A stretch of DNA of 64,000 nucleotides, taken from contig CAISFO010000008.1 of NCBI GenBank assembly GCA_903884655.1, positions 26,158-90,157 of the forward strand, read 5' to 3'. Made by a program: the position numbers and the translations under genes. The notes under the pieces were generated by a model. That model ran no database searches. It was not told the origin of the DNA and saw only the letters and a program-made list of their open reading frames with translations. This stretch comes from an uncultured Holophagaceae bacterium. Lineage in GTDB: Bacteria > Acidobacteriota > Holophagae > Holophagales > Holophagaceae. Of the stretch, positions 52,806 to 61,122 are shown in pieces. How positions within the stretch are numbered: position 1 is the first letter of the stretch; each line of letters starts with the position of its first letter.

Positions 52806-53840
52806 ATGCTGCGCCACTATTTCGACGCCAATGCCTCGGCTCCACCCCACCCGGAAGCCGTGGAGGCGGTGCGTCGGGCCCTGTCGGAAGACTGGGGGAA
52901 TCCCACCAGCACTCACCGGGAAGGCCAGCGGGCCCGTTACCATCTCGAAGAGGCCCGGCGGGAGATCGCGGCGACGCTGGACGTCGCGGCGGGCGAGCTG
53001 GTCTTTTGCGCGAGCGCCACGGAGGCTTTGCACCTGCTGATCCGAGGCCTTCAGGCGGCCCTGGGCGATCGGGCGGCGGCGGTGTTCCCGGGGGAGCACA
53101 GCGCCTGCCTGAACCCGCTGCAAGACTGGTCGCGGGTGGCCTGGCTGCCGGACCTGCCCATCGGGTGCGCGACCGTGGTGCAGATGGCCGCCAACAATGA
53201 AACCGGCATCCTGTACCCGATGCCGGCGGTGCTGTCCGCGGTGCGGATCAAGGACTGCGCCCAGGCCTGGGGCAAGGTGCCTGTGGACCTGGCGGATTGC
53301 GACGCAGCCGTGTTCAGCGGCCACAAGATGGGCGGCCCTCGGGGCGCGGCCCTGCTGTGGATGCGCTCCGGCCTGCCCTGGGAAGCTGTCATGGAGGGTC
53401 CCCAGGAGCGCCGACGCCGGGGAGGGACCGAGGATCTGCCCGCCATCCTGGGCCTGGCGGTGGCGGTGCGGCACTTGACGGAGCGTCAAGCCATGAATGC
53501 CTCCCTCGGGCCCTTGAGGGATGCCTTCGAACGGGAAATCACGGCCTGGAACCAGGACATCGAGATCATCGGGCAGGGCGCCCTCCGCCTGCCAAACACA
53601 AGCTGCGTGCTGATCCGCGGCCGCAATGGCGAGGCTATGCAGGCCTCTCTCGACCTGGCAGGATTCGCCGTGAGTACCGGCAGTGCCTGCCATAGCGGCT
53701 CAGTGAAACCCAGTCATGCAATCACGACCCTTGGGTATGCTTTGGATGATGCGCGATCGGTGCTTCGGTTCTCGATGCTGCCGGACACGCAGCCCAGCGA
53801 GGTGGAGGCCCTGGTGGCGGCCATCAAGCGATTGACCTGA
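52806..53840 (+). CDS. Cysteine desulfurase (NifS/IscS-like)
   Basis: This PLP enzyme removes sulfur from cysteine for Fe-S clusters or thio-tRNA. The 344-residue protein has the PLP lysine in FSGHKMGGPRGAALLWM and the catalytic cysteine in STGSACHSGSVKPSH. NNETGILYPMP and NGEAMQASLDLAGFAVSTGSAC are typical. It is ~40 residues shorter than IscS. TACATT lies exactly 6 nt before the ATG with no Shine-Dalgarno, which suggests a leaderless mRNA. TtcA and an Fe-S type Rrf2 regulator lie 3-4 kb downstream. Confidence 0.93.
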   Translation: MLRHYFDANASAPPHPEAVEAVRRALSEDWGNPTSTHREGQRARYHLEEARREIAATLDVAAGELVFCASATEALHLLIRGLQAALGDRAAAVFPGEHSACLNPLQDWSRVAWLPDLPIGCATVVQMAANNETGILYPMPAVLSAVRIKDCAQAWGKVPVDLADCDAAVFSGHKMGGPRGAALLWMRSGLPWEAVMEGPQERRRRGGTEDLPAILGLAVAVRHLTERQAMNASLGPLRDAFEREITAWNQDIEIIGQGALRLPNTSCVLIRGRNGEAMQASLDLAGFAVSTGSACHSGSVKPSHAITTLGYALDDARSVLRFSMLPDTQPSEVEALVAAIKRLT

Positions 53841-53872
53841 AGCAGCGGCAGACCCTGAGAGGCGCAGCAAGC

Positions 53873-55558
53873 ATGATCGAGCAGATCCTCTTCTTCTTTG
53901 CCCACAACCCGCTCCTGATGCTGTTCGCCGTCGTGGCCCTGGGCTATCCCATCAGCAAGATTCGCGTGGCTGGCGCCTCCTTCGGCATCGCCAGCATCCT
54001 CTTCGCCGGCATCGCCCTGGGTGCCCTGGTGATGGCCCCGGGACTGGATCCAGGCCTGAAGAAGGACATTTCCAAGGAGATGAAGCTGGTCTACGAACTG
54101 GGGCTCGCGGTGTTCGTGTACGCCATGGGCCTGTCCATTTCCCACAGCTTCTGGGCCGCCTTCAGCCGCGAGGGCATGAAGAAGAACGCCGTCGTGCTCC
54201 TCGTGATGCTGACCTCCACGGCCTTTGTGGTGCTGCTGGCCCGCCTCATGGGGTTCAATGCCCGGTACGCGGCCGGGCTGCTCACCGGCAGCTTCACCAA
54301 CATGCCGGCCCTGGCCGGCGTCATCGAACGGGTGAAGACCATGACGGGTGTGGGCCCCGTGGAGCTGGCCCAGCCCACCGTGGCCTCGGCCATCGCCTAT
54401 CCCATTGGTGTGCTGGTGCCCATGCTCATCATCTTGGTGAGCGCCAAGGTCTTCCGGGTGAACCTGCGGGAGGAGGCGGACGGCCTCAAGGACTACCAGA
54501 CCGGCCACCAGAAGCTGGAGGTCTGGACGGTGCGGGTGACCAAGCCCGAGGCCGAAGCCATGACCAAGCGCGACCTCTGCGCCGCCGGGAACCTCCACGT
54601 GGTGCTGGGTCGGGTGCTCCGCAAGGCCGAGCTGCTCCTGCCCACACCTGACTTCCGGCTCAAGCTGGACGATCTGGTGACGGTGGTGGGATCGGCGGAT
54701 GACCTGGCGCAGGTGGAGGCCCTCATCGGGGAACGCAGCCATGTCGAGCTGGACCGGGACCAGAGCGCCCTGGACGCCACCCGGGTCTTCGTGTCCCGTT
54801 GGGACGTGGTGGGCGTGCCCCTCGGGAAGCTCGACCTCGTGAACAAGCACCAGGCCATCGTCACTCGGGTCCGCCGGGGTGACCTGTGGTTCGTGCCAGA
54901 CGGCGACACGGTCCTGGAACTGGGCGACCGGGTGCGCGTGACGACGCGCCGGGACAACATCGAGGCCATCGAGGACTTCTTTGGCGACAGCTACCGGGCC
55001 CTCAGCGAGGTGAGCTTCCTCACCTTCGCCATGGGCCTGGCGGCCGGGCTCGCCTTGGGTCAAGTGCCCATCCCCCTGGGCCAGGGCCTCATCTTCAAGC
55101 TGGGCTTCGCCGGAGGTCCCCTGGTCGTGGCCCTGGTCCTCGGGCGTTTCCACCGCATCGGTCCCCTGGTGTGGAACTTCCCCTACAGTGCCAACCACAC
55201 GATTCGGCAGTTCGGCCTGGTGCTGTTCGCGGCGGGCATCGGCGTGCTGTCCGGGGAGGGATTCCGGGCCATCCTGTCCAAGGACGCATCGGTGCTGCCG
55301 CTTTTCCTGGGCGCGGCTTTCCTGGTCTGTTTCGTGGCGGACTCGCTGACCATGGTGCTGGGCTACAAGCTGTTCCGCATCCCCCTCAACGTCATGTTCG
55401 GAATCCTGGCGGGCACCCACACCCAGCCCGTAGTGCTGGGCTATGCCACCCACCACACGGGCAACGACCTGCCGAACGTGGGCTTCGCCACGGTCTATCC
55501 CCTGGCCACCATTCTCAAGATCGTCCTGGCCCAGGTGCTGCTGGCGCTGATCCACTAG
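53873..55558 (+). CDS. AspT/YidE-like antiporter with TrkA_C domains
   Basis: A 561-residue membrane protein of the aspartate:alanine exchanger (AAE) family. It has two membrane blocks (residues ~10-190 and ~375-560), each holding several helices, separated by two cytoplasmic TrkA_C-like domains (~200-370; for example KLDDLVTVVGSADDLAQVEALIG and LELGDRVRVTTRRDNIEAIEDFFG). The family pattern GSFTNMPALAGVI and GTHTQPVVLGYATHHTGND match. The substrate is probably a dicarboxylate or amino acid, but not fixed. It is 32 nt downstream of the desulfurase, so may share its transcript. Confidence 0.86.
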   Translation: MIEQILFFFAHNPLLMLFAVVALGYPISKIRVAGASFGIASILFAGIALGALVMAPGLDPGLKKDISKEMKLVYELGLAVFVYAMGLSISHSFWAAFSREGMKKNAVVLLVMLTSTAFVVLLARLMGFNARYAAGLLTGSFTNMPALAGVIERVKTMTGVGPVELAQPTVASAIAYPIGVLVPMLIILVSAKVFRVNLREEADGLKDYQTGHQKLEVWTVRVTKPEAEAMTKRDLCAAGNLHVVLGRVLRKAELLLPTPDFRLKLDDLVTVVGSADDLAQVEALIGERSHVELDRDQSALDATRVFVSRWDVVGVPLGKLDLVNKHQAIVTRVRRGDLWFVPDGDTVLELGDRVRVTTRRDNIEAIEDFFGDSYRALSEVSFLTFAMGLAAGLALGQVPIPLGQGLIFKLGFAGGPLVVALVLGRFHRIGPLVWNFPYSANHTIRQFGLVLFAAGIGVLSGEGFRAILSKDASVLPLFLGAAFLVCFVADSLTMVLGYKLFRIPLNVMFGILAGTHTQPVVLGYATHHTGNDLPNVGFATVYPLATILKIVLAQVLLALIH

Positions 55559-55585
55559 GTCCCCGGGACCAGCTACCCTGGTGGG

Positions 55586-56776
55586 ATGACTACTCCCCGT
55601 TGGCCCTACCCGCTGCTTCGCCTGAAACCCGGCAAGGAAACGCTGATCTCCAAGCGCCATCCCTGGGTCTTCTCGGGCGCCCTGGCGAAGCCTTCGGAAT
55701 CCCATGTGGTGCGGCTTGCGGATGATTCCGGCCAGGTGCTGGGCGTGGGGACGGCCAGTCCCGCGAATCCTCTGGCGGCGAGGATCTTCCGCTTCGAGGA
55801 CGCACCGCTGGACGAGGCCTTTTTCCGCGAGCGTTTCGAGTCGGCCCTGGCCCTGCGGAAGGACCTGGGCCTGTGGGGTCCCAGGGGCGGCTGCCGCTGG
55901 GTCTTTGGCGAGGGGGACGGCCTGCCGGGCCTGGTGGTGGACCGCTATGCCCTCGCGCTCGTCCTCCAGGTGGGCACGGCGGGGCTCGAACTCCTGCGGG
56001 AGACCTGGTGGCCCATCCTGTTCGAGATCGGCAAGCGCGAAGGCATCACAGCCTTCGTGGAGCGCAGCCAATCGGGTCGCCGGGACGAGGGCCTGGACCC
56101 CGTGAACCGCCTGCTCAAGGGCAGTCTGGCGGGCCCGGTCACTGTGAACGAAGGCGCGGCGCAACTGACTGTGGATCTGCTGCGGGGCCAGAAGACGGGC
56201 TTCTTCCTGGACCAGCGGGAGCACCGGCTTCAACTCGGCCGCGTATCGAACGGGAAGCGCGTGCTGAACGCCTTCGGCTACACCGGTGGCTTCAGCATCC
56301 ACGCAGGGCTGGGCGGAGCGGCTGAAGTGGCCACTCTGGACATCAGCGCTCCGGCCCTGGACCAGGCCGAGCGCGACTGGGCCGCCAACGGGCTGGATCC
56401 TGCGACACACCTCCGCCTGGAAGGCGATGCCTTCGAGCTGATGCGGCAACTGGAGCCCCTGGGCTGGGACCGCGTCATCGTGGACCCGCCCGCCTTCGCC
56501 AAGCAGCGCAAGGACGTGGACAAGGCCTTCAAGGCCTACAAGGACGTCTTCCGCCTCGGCGCCCGGGCCACGGCACCAGGCGGGATGCTCTGGTGCTTCT
56601 CCTGCAGCCAGCACCTGGACCGCACCCGCTTCCAGGAGGCCGTGTGGACCGCGCTGCTGGAAGCTGGCCGCGAAGCCCGCGTGCTGGCGCACCTCGGGCA
56701 GCCCGCGGACCATCCCTATGCGCTGAACCACCCCGAGGGGTTCTACCTCAAGGGATTGTGGCTGAGCTTGTCCTAG
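55586..56776 (+). CDS. Class I SAM-dependent rRNA methyltransferase (RlmI-like)
   Basis: RlmI makes 5-methylcytosine at 1962 of 23S rRNA. The 396-residue protein has an N-terminal PUA domain (LKPGKETLISKRHPWVFSGAL), then the Rossmann domain with GQKTGFFLDQREHRLQLGR and NAFGYTGGFSIHAGLGGA (SAM site), VIVDPPAFAKQRKDVDKAFKAYKDVF (DPPxF motif) and WCFSCSQHLDR (catalytic Cys). TACCCT lies exactly 6 nt before the ATG and no Shine-Dalgarno sequence is seen. The stop overlaps the convergent ttcA by 4 nt. Confidence 0.92.
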   Translation: MTTPRWPYPLLRLKPGKETLISKRHPWVFSGALAKPSESHVVRLADDSGQVLGVGTASPANPLAARIFRFEDAPLDEAFFRERFESALALRKDLGLWGPRGGCRWVFGEGDGLPGLVVDRYALALVLQVGTAGLELLRETWWPILFEIGKREGITAFVERSQSGRRDEGLDPVNRLLKGSLAGPVTVNEGAAQLTVDLLRGQKTGFFLDQREHRLQLGRVSNGKRVLNAFGYTGGFSIHAGLGGAAEVATLDISAPALDQAERDWAANGLDPATHLRLEGDAFELMRQLEPLGWDRVIVDPPAFAKQRKDVDKAFKAYKDVFRLGARATAPGGMLWCFSCSQHLDRTRFQEAVWTALLEAGREARVLAHLGQPADHPYALNHPEGFYLKGLWLSLS

Positions 56777-57624
56777 CCCAGCCTCTCCACGGCCTCGTCC
56801 ACACCCTTGGCATGCCTGGCGCCCAAGTCCAGGTCGAGGAGGTGGCTCAGCTTCACGTTGCCCATGGCGCCGAGCATGGAGGCCTTGAGCTGGGGGATGC
56901 TGCCTTCCATGGAAGCGATCAACTCCTTCACCTGCTTGCGGCGACTCTCCAGGCTGGAGCAGCCACAGAGGGGACAGCCGCAGGGCACGATGGGGAAGCC
57001 CCGCAGCCAGGCGTAGCGCTGCAGATCCTTCTCCTCACAAGTGCCAAGGGGACGGATCACGGTGTTGGCGCCGTCGTCGCTCACCAGCCGCAGGGGCATG
57101 GTGCTGAGGCGACCTTCGAAGAACAGGTTGATCAGCAGCGTTTCGATGAGGTCGTCCAGGTGGTGGCCCAGGGCGAGCTTGGTGAAGCCATGCTGCTTGG
57201 CGAAGGAGTAGAGGACTCCGCGCCGCAGCCGGGAGCAGATGATGCAGGGCAGCTCTTCGGGTTTGCTGCGCACCATCTTGTCGATGGGGGCGGGAATCAC
57301 GTGATGCGGTACACCCAGGCGCTCGCAGACCTCGGCGATGGGATCGGGGTTGAACTGGGGGAAGCCCGGATCCACCGTGGCGGCCTCGACGGTGAAACTG
57401 ACCGGGGCCCGCTTGCGCAGCCGTTCCAGGATGTCCAGCAGGGCCCAGGAGTCCTTGCCGCCGCTGACGGCCACAAGGATGCGATCGCCATCCTCGATGA
57501 GGTTGTAGGCCGCGTTGGTCTCACCCAGGCGGCGCGCGAGCTTCTTCTCCAGCCGCGGCAGACTCTTGAGATCAGCTTCGGTGGGCGGGTGGGCCAGACT
57601 GGGCAGGGCGCAGGGATTGCTCAC
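56773..57624 (-). CDS. ttcA: tRNA 2-thiocytidine biosynthesis protein TtcA
   Basis: TtcA thiolates C32 of tRNAs using a [4Fe-4S] cluster. The 283-residue protein has the PP-loop in VAVSGGKDSWALLDIL, the first cysteine pair in ELPCIICSRLRRGVL and a third cysteine in PLGTCEEKDL, and the C-terminal cluster VPCGCPLCGCSS, which is more Cys-rich than usual. GHHLDDLIETLLINLFFEGRL is family-typical. The start at 57624 is GTG. The Rrf2 gene lies 15 nt upstream on the same strand, so both likely form one transcript. Confidence 0.93.
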   Translation of the reverse strand: MSNPCALPSLAHPPTEADLKSLPRLEKKLARRLGETNAAYNLIEDGDRILVAVSGGKDSWALLDILERLRKRAPVSFTVEAATVDPGFPQFNPDPIAEVCERLGVPHHVIPAPIDKMVRSKPEELPCIICSRLRRGVLYSFAKQHGFTKLALGHHLDDLIETLLINLFFEGRLSTMPLRLVSDDGANTVIRPLGTCEEKDLQRYAWLRGFPIVPCGCPLCGCSSLESRRKQVKELIASMEGSIPQLKASMLGAMGNVKLSHLLDLDLGARHAKGVDEAVERLG

Positions 57625-57639
57625 TGGAATTCAGACCCT

Positions 57640-58146
57640 TCACATCACGCCGCAGGCCTTGCGTTCGCCCCGCACGAGCTGGCCCTGGACATCCTTCACA
57701 TATTCTGGGCAGGTGCAGTCGGGACAGGAATTGCTGGCGGTCTCGGAGCAGAGGTCGGCGAAGGTGACCTTCTCCATGAAGGCGGAGATGTGGTCGGAGA
57801 GTCGGTTCCAGAGCAGCTTGCTCATGCGCTCGTCCGCCATGAGGGCCTTGTTGGCGGACCTCGGGTCCTCCTTGGCGGCGGCGTAGAAGCTGCTGTCCGT
57901 AAGGCGCAGCACCTCGCCCACGCTCACCTGGTCGCAGGGCCGAGTGAGGACGTACCCGCCCCTGGGGCCGCGCACGCTTGCCACCACGCCGGCCTTCTTG
58001 AGCTTGTTGAAGATCTGTTCGAGGAAGGGCAGGGAAAGCTTCTGGCGTTCGGCGATCACGTGCAAAGGCACAGGCTGACCGTGGCTGTGGTGCGCCAGGT
58101 CGAACAGGGCCTGCATGCTGTACCTGCCTCTTGCCGAGATCTTCAC
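57640..58146 (-). CDS. Rrf2-family transcriptional regulator (IscR-like)
   Basis: A 168-residue Fe-S type regulator. It has a winged helix (ISARGRYSMQALFDLAHHSH through VRGPRGGYVLTRP) and a cysteine cluster (SCPDCTCPEYVKD, with LCSET upstream) that could hold an Fe-S cluster. It likely senses Fe-S status and controls cluster or sulfur-transfer genes. GTG start with GGAG 7 nt upstream. It has its own promoter (58164-58192) and precedes ttcA. An iscSUA cluster is not adjacent. Confidence 0.9.
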   Translation of the reverse strand: MKISARGRYSMQALFDLAHHSHGQPVPLHVIAERQKLSLPFLEQIFNKLKKAGVVASVRGPRGGYVLTRPCDQVSVGEVLRLTDSSFYAAAKEDPRSANKALMADERMSKLLWNRLSDHISAFMEKVTFADLCSETASNSCPDCTCPEYVKDVQGQLVRGERKACGVM

Positions 58147-58163
58147 AAGGGACTCCAGGGTTC

Positions 58164-58192
58164 AGCCTAGTATTCTTGAGCGAATGAGTCAA
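58164..58192 (-). promoter_or_regulatory. Promoter of the Rrf2 regulator gene
   Basis: On the minus strand, TTGACT (58187-58192) and TAGGCT (58164-58169) are 17 nt apart, 18 nt before the GTG start. Good sigma-70 geometry; possible autoregulation site. Confidence 0.55.
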
Positions 58193-58230
58193 GTTTATGG
58201 GTGAAGCTAGACTCGTTCGTGGAGAACCCC

Positions 58231-58779
58231 ATGAACCTTGCCTGTCTGGCCCTTGGGAGCCTGCTTCTGGCTCCGCAACCATTGGCCGCGGCCTCTGTCG
58301 ACGCTGGGCAAAAGTCCGGCGAGGTTCGCCGCAGGCCACCCATGCTGCTGGGCGAGACCAACGCAGAGGCGATTCTGAGGAACCGGGGCAAGTTCCGGGA
58401 CAATCTGGCCAAGGTGGCATTGTCGGATGATCTCAAGGCCCGTTGGAAGGCCGTCCGGCGCCCCTTCACGCTGGTGGCGGTCTTCGGCTCCTGGTGCGGG
58501 GACAGCCATCGCCAGCTGCCAACCCTGCTGGCCCTGGAGGCGGTGTCCAACCCATTCATCGAGGTCCACTACATCGGTGTAGCCCGGAACCTGGCAGTCG
58601 GGACCTGGCCCAAGGGCTGTAAGCCCCAGAAGGTGGTCCGGGTGCCCACCTTCTTCCTCTTCGCCACCCAGCCTGGAGGGGGCCTGAACCCGGTGGGAAC
58701 CGTGGTGGAGACACCACCGATAAAAGGGCAGACCATGGCCGAGGCGCTGGTGGAGCTAGTGGAATCCCGCTCCCACTGA
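58231..58779 (+). CDS. Exported thioredoxin-like protein with WCGDS motif
   Basis: A 182-residue protein with a signal peptide (MNLACLALGSLLLAPQPLAAA) and a thioredoxin-like domain: PFTLVAVFGSWCGDSHRQLPTLLAL, then VVRVPTFFLFATQPGG with the cis-Pro loop. The active site has a single Cys (WCGDS) rather than CxxC, as in thioredoxin_9 proteins; a further cysteine is at PKGCKP. It may act in disulfide handling or as a peroxiredoxin-like reductase. The ATG at 58231 has GGAG upstream; a GTG at 58201 is possible. It is divergent from the Rrf2 gene. Confidence 0.8.
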   Translation: MNLACLALGSLLLAPQPLAAASVDAGQKSGEVRRRPPMLLGETNAEAILRNRGKFRDNLAKVALSDDLKARWKAVRRPFTLVAVFGSWCGDSHRQLPTLLALEAVSNPFIEVHYIGVARNLAVGTWPKGCKPQKVVRVPTFFLFATQPGGGLNPVGTVVETPPIKGQTMAEALVELVESRSH

Positions 58780-58868
58780 ACCCAGGGCCTGGTGGTTCAA
58801 GGTGGGGTGCGGCGAAGCCTCCTCGCCGAAGCCTCGCTGTGCTGGCCGCCCTGCGATCCGGCGATGGG

Positions 58869-59879
58869 CTAGAGCCGGTCGAAGCGGATGACCTCCACCT
58901 TGGCGCCCTTGCCCTTTGGCGCTTCCTCCCGCTCCCGCTCCTGGCGGGGTTCCCGCTCGGGTCGGGCTTCACGATGGGGCCGGGCCTCCTGGCGGCGGGG
59001 TTCAGGCACGGGCTCCGGCCTCGGTGAGGCCTTGGGGGCGGGGAGACTGGCGGCCTGACGCTCCCGTCCGGCCCAGACCGAGCCCACCTGCTTGATGCGA
59101 TCCACCAGGCGGGCTGGTTCCAGCACCTGGACGCCATCGCCGAATTGCATGATCCAGCGGGCGATGGCCCGGAGGTCGGTGGCGGTGAAGGAGACCAGGG
59201 CCTGGCCATCGCCCTGTTCCTCCAGCTTGAAGTTCGGGAAGGCGGGTGGAGCCTGCTTCACGGCGAAGACCCACTGCTTCATGAGGCTCGCCTTCACGGC
59301 GATGGGATCCCCACCGAGCCAGCCGCCGATGAGGTTCGCAGGGGTGCCTTCGGTGTAGGGGCCCTGGGCGGCCCGGCCCACGCCCTCCACGTCGTTCACC
59401 TCGGCCAGCAGATCCACCCGGTGGTGGCGCTCGGCATTGTAGCGGCGGTCCCAGCCCCACACATACCAGGCCTGGGTCAGGGCGTCGAAGGTGAGATGCC
59501 GGGGCTCGAAGGTGCGGGGCGCGTTGGCATTGGCGTCAGCGAAGATGAACTCTACGGCCCGCCCTTCGCACATGGCGGCGAGGATCGACTGGGCCAGCGG
59601 CGTGAGTTCCGGGAGCACCGGAACTTTGGGTGCAAGGGTTTCTGCTTCCACCTGGACCGGGGCCACGGCCTCTGGAGTGGGGGTCTCGGTCACGACCGAG
59701 GCCTTGGCGGCCCGGGGCCTGGCGGGTTTCTTGGCCGTGTCCTTTGTCTTGGGTTCGGCAGCTTCGGGCTTCTTGGTCGCGGCCTTCTTGACCGGAGCGG
59801 CCTTCTCCTTCGGAGCGGATTTCTCCGGTTCCACGGCGACGGTCACAGGCTTCTTGCGAGGGGTCTTGGATACGGCCAT
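58869..59879 (-). CDS. WYL-domain protein with histone-H1-like basic tails
   Basis: A 336-residue protein. Residues ~1-60 are Lys/Ala/Pro-rich (KKAATKKPEAAEPKTKDTAK), like histone H1 or bacterial H1-like tails. Residues ~88-265 contain a WYL-type domain (AILAAMCEGRAVEFIFADANA; RHLTFDALTQAWYVWGWDRRYN) and a C-terminal extension (ALVSFTATDLRAIARWIMQFGDGVQVLEPARLVDRI). Residues ~280-325 are Arg/Glu-rich. WYL proteins usually carry an HTH; none is visible here, so DNA contact would come from the tails. It stands alone, divergent from the transporter. Confidence 0.75.
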   Translation of the reverse strand: MAVSKTPRKKPVTVAVEPEKSAPKEKAAPVKKAATKKPEAAEPKTKDTAKKPARPRAAKASVVTETPTPEAVAPVQVEAETLAPKVPVLPELTPLAQSILAAMCEGRAVEFIFADANANAPRTFEPRHLTFDALTQAWYVWGWDRRYNAERHHRVDLLAEVNDVEGVGRAAQGPYTEGTPANLIGGWLGGDPIAVKASLMKQWVFAVKQAPPAFPNFKLEEQGDGQALVSFTATDLRAIARWIMQFGDGVQVLEPARLVDRIKQVGSVWAGRERQAASLPAPKASPRPEPVPEPRRQEARPHREARPEREPRQEREREEAPKGKGAKVEVIRFDRL

Positions 59880-59979
59880 GGGTGTGAGGCTCCTGGCTCA
59901 TCATCGCTCAATCCTGCCGAAGTGGTCCACCTCACAATTCTGCGACTCGGCCAGGCCGCCGTTCGGCCAAGCTGAAGCC

Positions 59980-60858
59980 ATGGGATCGCGCAACCTCCGC
60001 TTCGCTGTCGTCATGGGCCTCCACACCCTCATCTCGGCTGGTACCTACCTGATGGGCAAGACGGCCACGGACGCCATTCCCACCTTCGCCCTTGGACTGA
60101 TGCGGTTCCTCATCGCCGGTACCGGGTTCCTGGTGCTGGCGCGGATCCGCGGCCTCGAGCTCTGGCCAGTGGCGAAGGCGGATTGGCGCGCGTATGCCTG
60201 GGTGGGCTTTCTGGGGGTGGCGGTGAACCAGATCGCCTTTCTGGGTGGGTTGGCCCTGACCCTGCCTTCCCATGCGGCCCTGCTCTATGGGTTGACGCCA
60301 ACCTTTGTGCTGTTGCTGGCCTGGGCCAGAGGACAAGAGAGGCCCGCACCTCGCAAGCTGGGCGGCCTGGTGCTGGCCTTTGCGGGCGTCGTGGTGGTGC
60401 TCTCGGGCAAAGCCTCGGGAGCGCTTCCACCCCGCTGGATCCTGGGCGACCTGATGGTGCTGGTGGCGGTGGCGGCCTGGGCCGGCTACACGGTGCTGAG
60501 CCGCCCCCTGGTGCAGAAGCACGGCGCCCAGCGGGCGACCACCCTTTCCATCCTGTTCGGCCTGGCGATCTTCGCGCCCCTGGGCCTCTTGGGCCTGCCG
60601 AAGCTGGTGGTGGCAACGGTGCCCCCCATGGCCTGGGTGGCCCTGATGTACCTCGGCCTGGTCACCAGTGTGGCCTCGTACCTGCTCTGGTTCCACGCCC
60701 TGTCCATGAAGGAGCCCAGCCGGGTGGCCATCGCCACCAATGCCCAGCCCGTGGCCACCGCCATGCTGGCCTGGATGTTCTATGGACAGGTGGTGACGCC
60801 GGCCTTCGTAGTGGGGGCGATCCTGGTCATGGGGGGGGTCCTGCTCACCCAGCTTTGA
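59980..60858 (+). CDS. DMT-superfamily transporter (EamA)
   Basis: A 292-residue membrane protein with ten hydrophobic segments in two EamA repeats (GLHTLISAGTYLMGKTATDAIPTFALGLMRFLIAG; VAAWAGYTVLSRPLVQKHG). GLTPTFVLLLAWARGQERPAPRKLGGLVLAFAGVVVVL and PVATAMLAWMFYGQVVTPAFVVGAILVMGGVLL are typical. Exports metabolites or amino acids; substrate unknown. It ends just before the xerC repeat region. Confidence 0.88.
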   Translation: MGSRNLRFAVVMGLHTLISAGTYLMGKTATDAIPTFALGLMRFLIAGTGFLVLARIRGLELWPVAKADWRAYAWVGFLGVAVNQIAFLGGLALTLPSHAALLYGLTPTFVLLLAWARGQERPAPRKLGGLVLAFAGVVVVLSGKASGALPPRWILGDLMVLVAVAAWAGYTVLSRPLVQKHGAQRATTLSILFGLAIFAPLGLLGLPKLVVATVPPMAWVALMYLGLVTSVASYLLWFHALSMKEPSRVAIATNAQPVATAMLAWMFYGQVVTPAFVVGAILVMGGVLLTQL

Positions 60859-60863
60859 CGGGA

Positions 60864-61016
60864 TCAGGCACCACTGCGCGGGTGCATCTGGTCGTAGAGG
60901 GCCCGCAAGCGGGCCTGGTGGACATGGGTATAGATCTGCGTCGTGCTGATGTCGGCGTGGCCGAGCATGGCCTGGACCGCCCTAAGGTCGGCGCCGTGGT
61001 CCAGGAGGTGGGTGGC
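60864..61016 (-). pseudogene. Detached copy of the xerC 3' end
   Basis: The minus strand encodes [20 protein letters not shown] and onward to QMHPRSGA before a stop at 60864. This repeats the last ~47 codons of xerC (61135-61275) at 99% identity but has no start. It is the original end of xerC left behind when a duplication separated it, or the product of a repeat-mediated event. Confidence 0.8.
60876..61016. repeat. 141-bp direct repeat, copy 1 (partner 61135-61275)
   Basis: Identical to 61135-61275 except one base (A at 60984, C at 61243). The copies lie 259 nt apart start to start, with 118 nt between. Both match the 3' end of xerC. Confidence 0.95.
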
Positions 61017-61057
61017 AACGGGGCCCCCTCCGCGAGCGAGCGAAGCGAGGAGCGGGA

Positions 61058-61080
61058 GGACGCGCCTAGATGGCGCGTCC
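61058..61080. repeat. Hairpin in the spacer between the xerC repeats
   Basis: GGACGCGCC (61058-61066) pairs with GGCGCGTCC (61072-61080) around TAGAT. The 12-mer CCTAGATGGCGC at 61065 recurs at 63781 after fabF. Confidence 0.65.
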
Positions 61081-61122
61081 GATCGGGGGGTAGTCCGTTT
61101 CGCCCAGCGCAGATCGCCAAGG

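Noticed and set aside
53714..56731. 1005-codon open frame antisense to the AspT-like and RlmI-like genes
   Set aside because: Same reason: it spans two real genes and shows no motif.
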